A DNA stretch of 48,817 nucleotides from an uncultured Clostridia bacterium (lineage in GTDB: Bacteria > Bacillota > Clostridia > TANB77 > CAG-508). The translations under genes were made by a program, and so were the position numbers. The first letter of the stretch is position 1. Each line of letters opens with the position of its first letter. Below are positions 44,829-48,817 of the stretch, piece after piece. The DNA lies in assembly GCA_949118805.1 (NCBI GenBank), contig CASAUJ010000008.1, positions 1-48,817 on the forward strand. Direction: 5' to 3'. The notes under the pieces were generated by a model. The model saw only the letters and a list, made by a program, of their open reading frames with translations, was not told the origin of the DNA and did no database searches.

Positions 44829-46435
44829 AATCAGAAATAAAAAAAAGAAAAGTTGATCATGGAATAAAAACAAAACAATGACAATAAATAAAATTAAAAT
44901 GAAAAATGTAAATTAAGATTAGGAAAAATGTAAACAAAAAAAGAAAATGAAAAGGAATAAATTTTAGGATGAAAAATTCAGAGAAATTTTGATAAAAAAG
45001 GAAGATTAAAAGTTGTATAATCTTAGGTATAAATAGGATAAGAATAATTTTAAAGAAGTTAAAAAGAAAGAAAAATTAAGAAACATAATTCTGAAAACTA
45101 AAAGCTAAAACTCAAGTAAAAGAAAATAGAAAAGTTGTAAATAGATTCATAGAAATAACTCGAATAAAAAATTCAAAAAGTAAGTATAAAAAAATATGAT
45201 TAAAGATTTTACATGTTGAATATAAAATAATAATGAATAGAAAAAAACATTTATAAAAAATGGTCAAAAAATTATAATGAAACAATAAGATAATTTAAGA
45301 ATAAAAAAAACAAGTATATAAATATTAAAAAATAAAATAAATTAAATATGATTTAGAAATAAATAAAAAAGCATTACAAAATATTTAAAATTAATAAAAT
45401 GCGAAAAATATATCAAAGAAGAAAGTATAAAAAATAAATTAATAAACAATGAATTACAAAAAAATTATAAAATATAAAATAATAATTAATAATAAAAAAA
45501 TATAAGAAAAAATGTGCAATGTGATAATAAATTGAATTAATTTTTTATTATGATATGAATTACACAAATATAAAAGAATAAAATTGAAAAGTTAAAATAA
45601 ATAAAAAATATTTTTAAAAAATAAATAGTCCGAAATTTATAAAAATATTTTAAAAGTTCATTTTAAAAGTTGAAAAAGGAAGAAAAGAAAATAAAAAATT
45701 ATGTGAGAAAAATACAATAAGAATATAAAAATGTAAAGTAAGGATAAGGAAATTGTAAACTAAAAAGAGAGATAGAGAATAACAAAACTTATGAAGGAAA
45801 AGTTTCAAGAATTTAAGACATTAGAAAACGCATAATACTACGTAATACTATTATAAAAAGAAGTTTGATAAATTAAAAAACAAAGAAAAATCAAATTACA
45901 TAATTCCGATGAATCAATAAAGATTTCAAGAGTCTTGAATACTACATTTGAATAAGAAAGAATAGAAAAGAGAGGAGAAGGTGAATATATTAATATTAAA
46001 AAGGAAAAAAATTAATAAAAAGTAGCTACCAAGAGACGTATCAATTGGATGATATAAATTAATTACTAAAATGAGTAAAAATAAATTATAATAAATAAAA
46101 AGAAGGAAGAGGTGTAGAATAATATATAATTAATGTAGTATATTTATAAAGAAAACCCAAAATTGAAAAAAATATAAAAAATAGTGTAGATATTAAAAAA
46201 AATATAAAGTTAAAAATCCCAAAAACATTTTATAAAAGAATATAAAAATTTATATAAAATAGAAAAGTAATTAATAGTAAAATTGAAAGAAAAATAAAAA
46301 AATTTAAAAAATGAATATAAAATTTTAATAACAAAAGATAGTAACAACTTTGATGGAAAAATTAGAAGAGAAGATATAGAAAAAAAGAGTAATTAATATA
46401 AAAAAAAATAATAAAAAATAAGTATCAAAAAATAA
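44829..46435. other. A-rich gene-less region with decayed repeats
   Basis: No open frame of useful length is present on either strand. Words such as ATGTAAAGTAA...TTGTAAACTAAA recur at 44906, 45731 and later, and short translated scraps resembling protein remain between stops. It looks like eroded duplicated genes. The plus strand is strongly A-rich. Confidence 0.6.
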
Positions 46436-47335
46436 ATCAATTGGATATATAAATTAATTAGTAAAAATGAATTGCAAATAAATTATAATGAAGAAAAGAT
46501 TAGAAGTATAAAATCATAAATTATAAAAAATAGAAATATTTATAAAAAATCCAAAAATAGAAAAATAATTAAATAATAAAGAAATGTTAAAAATTCCGAA
46601 AATAGGCTTAAAATAAAAAAAGATTTTAAAATAGAATAAAATATAAAAAATTTGTTATAGATTGATTTAATAGTAGAAATAATTAAATAAAGAAAAAATA
46701 AAAAATAGATCAAAAAATATTTAGAAACTGATAAAATTATTTTTAACAATTGGATTAGAACGAAAAAGGAAAAGTATTAAATAAAATTAAAATAAAAGAA
46801 GTAGTTAAAAAGAAAAAAGAAGATTATAAGAATGTAAAGTAAAAATAGGAAAATTGTAAACTAAAAAATATAATAGAAAAAAAATTAAATTTGTTAAGAA
46901 AAAGTTGATTAAAATGTAATTAAAAAAGACATAGAACCTAACGTAGTAAAAGTATAAAAAGAATTTCATTAAAATGAAAAACAAGGAATTACCAAATTAC
47001 ATAATTCAAAAAATCAATATAAAATTTTAACAATAAAAATACTAACAATTTTAATAAAAAAATTAGAAGAAAATATATAGAAAAAAAAGAGTAATTAATA
47101 TAAAAAACAAATGAATAAAAAAGAAGCATTAAAAAATATATCAATTGGAAATATAAATTAATTAATAAAAATGAGTTGTAAATAAATTATCAAAAATAAA
47201 AGATTGTGAGTTATAAAATCATAAATTATAAAAAAATTCAAGAATTGAAATAAATAATAAAGAAGTGCTAAAAATTCTAAGAATAAAAAATATAAAAAAA
47301 CATATTAAAAATAGAATATAAAAAGAGAAATTAAT
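46436..47335. repeat. Diverged upstream copy of the 725-bp repeat
   Basis: It shares blocks with the two copies that follow (ATAGATTGATTTAATAGTAG at about 46657, ATGTAAAGTAAAAATAGG at 46832, AAGGAATTACCAAATTACAT at about 46983), but with indels, so the spacing is about 750 bases. Confidence 0.7.
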
Positions 47336-48060
47336 AGCAAAAATTAAAAAGAATAAAATAATGTAAATAATAAATATTTAATTAGAAAATAAGATATAAA
47401 AAATTTATTATAGATTGATTTAATAGTAGAAATAATTGAATAAAGAAAAAATGAAAGATTAATCAAAAATTATTTAAAAACTCATAAGAATATTTTTAAC
47501 AATTTGATTAGAATAAAAAAGAAGAGTATTAAAAAAATTAAAATAAAAAAAAACTCAAAAAGAAAAGATAAGATTTAAAAATGTAAAGTAAAAATAGGGA
47601 AATTGTAAACTAAAAAAGATAATAGAAAAAATTAAATTTGTTAAGAAAAAGTTGATTAAAATGCAATCAAAAAAAACATATAACACTACGTAGTAGAAGA
47701 ATAAAAAGAATTCCAGTAAAATGAAAAACAAGGAATTACCAAATTACATAATTCAAAAAGTCAATATAAAATTTTAACAATAAAAATACTAACAATTTTA
47801 ATAAAAAAATTAGAAGAAAATATATAGAAAAAAAAGAGTAATTAATATAAAAAACAAATGAATAAAAAAGAAGCATTAAAAAATTAAATAATAAAAATGA
47901 GTTGTAAATAAATTATCAAAAATAAAAGATCATGGGATATAAAATCATAAATTATAAAAAAATCAAGAATTGAAATAAATAATAAAGAAATGCTAAAAAT
48001 TCTAAGAATAAAAAAGATAAAAAAACATATTAAAAATAGATTATAAAAAGAGAAATTAAT
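47336..48060. repeat. 725-bp tandem repeat, first well-preserved copy
   Basis: The copy start is set at AGCAAAAATTAAAAAGAATA (47336). The next copy begins at 48061, 725 bases on. No gene lies inside. It contains CACTACGTAGTAG and GGAATTACCAAATTACATAA. Confidence 0.85.
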
Positions 48061-48781
48061 AGCAAAAATTAAAAAGAATAAAATAATGTAAATAATAAAT
48101 ATTTAATTAGAAAATAAGATATAAAAAATTTATTATAGATTGATTTAATAGTAGAAATAATTGAATAAAGAAAAAATGAAAGATTAATCAAAAATTATTT
48201 AAAAACTCATAAGAATATTTTTAACAATTTGATTAGAATAAAAAAGAAGAGTATTAAAAAAATTAAAATAAAAAAAAACTCAAAAAGAAAAGATAAGATT
48301 TAAAAATGTAAAGTAAAAATAGGGAAATTGTAAACTAAAAAAGATAATAGAAAAAATTAAATTTGTTAAGAAAAAGTTGATTAAAATGCAATCAAAAAAA
48401 ACATATAACACTACGTAGTAGAAGAATAAAAAGAATTCCAGTAAAATGAAAAACAAGGAATTACCAAATTACATAATTCAAAAAGTCATATAAAATTTTA
48501 ACAATAAAAATGCTACAATTTTAATAAAAAATTAGAAGAGAAGATATAGAAAAAAAGAGTAATTAATATAAAAAACAAATGAATAAAAAAGAAGCATTAA
48601 AAAATTAAATAATAAAAATGAGTTGTAAATAAATTATCAAAAATAAAAGATCATGGGATATAAAATCATAAATTATAAAAAAATCAAGAATTGAAATAAA
48701 TAATAAAGAAATGCTAAAAATTCTAAGAATAAAAAAGATAAAAAAACATATTAAAAATAGATTATAAAAAGAGAAATTAAT
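48061..48781. repeat. 725-bp tandem repeat, second well-preserved copy (721 bp)
   Basis: Nearly identical to the copy before it, with four net deletions, for example AAAATACTAACAATTT becoming AAAATGCTACAATTT. This suggests recent duplication. Confidence 0.85.
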
Positions 48782-48817
48782 AGCAAAAATTAAAAAGAAT
48801 AAAATAATGTAAATAAT
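48782..48817. repeat. Start of a further copy, cut by the window edge
   Basis: The last 36 bases repeat AGCAAAAATTAAAAAGAATA and following bases, so the array continues outside the window. Confidence 0.75.

Noticed and set aside
46436..48817. CRISPR array
   Set aside because: The units are about 725 bp and the repeated part has no short repeat-spacer pattern; no cas gene is present.

Overview
The window is the replication-origin region of a very AT-rich, low-GC Gram-positive bacterium (Bacillota). The gene order rpmH-rnpA-yidD-yidC-jag-mnmE-mnmG-rsmG-soj-parB-DUF4446 on the minus strand, facing dnaA-dnaN-recF-gyrB on the plus strand, together with a GerMN-domain protein and a large 2-hydroxyacyl-CoA dehydratase activase, suggests an anaerobic, Clostridia-like, probably uncultured gut lineage. 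No species can be named from the sequence alone.

Layout: 1-1.1 kb holds a short tandem repeat, a small unknown ORF and a GerMN protein. 1.3-5.6 kb is the activase, the only large non-IS gene left of the origin on the plus strand. 5.7-9.0 kb holds a patatin-like hydrolase and an ABC exporter. 9.1-24.2 kb is a type IV secretion-like (T4SS) locus read on the minus strand: four VirB2-like pilins, PrgI/VirB3, a VirB4 split into two genes, VirB6/TrbL, two NTF2/VirB8-like proteins and a C39-peptidase/lysozyme wall hydrolase. An IS3 element interrupts it, and no relaxase or coupling protein is visible. Two tRNA-Ser genes lie at 24.4-24.6 kb. The partition, tRNA-modification, membrane-insertion and RNase P genes fill 24.7-33.9 kb. 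oriC lies on both sides of dnaA (34.1-34.3 and 35.8-36.0 kb). After gyrB comes a second T4SS-like cassette (41.0-44.8 kb: split VirB4 plus a CpaE-like ATPase) with apparent AUA and AUU start codons. The last 4 kb is an A-rich, gene-less region of decayed repeats ending in tandem copies of about 725 bp.

The main discovery candidate is a recurring +1 frameshift at the codon CGG. Four genes (patatin, virB6/trbL, mnmG, mnmE) appear broken. At each of the six breaks the reading frame runs into an in-frame CGG, and skipping its C restores the correct frame by reading the following GGN as glycine. In mnmG, mnmE and the patatin that glycine is invariant in the family. In a by-eye scan of all other supported genes I found only one other in-frame CGG, four codons from the end of the IS3 orfA (a mobile gene). 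So in this genome CGG seems to be not an arginine codon but a signal for a +1 shift, or a four-base codon CGGN meaning Gly. Two of the genes concerned, mnmE and mnmG, encode the enzyme pair that modifies the wobble base of tRNAs including tRNA-Gly(UCC), the tRNA expected to read most of the post-shift codons, which raises the possibility of feedback.

How the genes work together: DnaA, DnaN, RecF, GyrB, Soj and ParB serve replication and segregation. RpmH, RnpA, YidD, YidC and Jag serve translation, tRNA processing and membrane insertion. MnmE, MnmG and RsmG modify tRNA and rRNA. The T4SS loci would build an envelope-spanning channel or pilus of unknown substrate.
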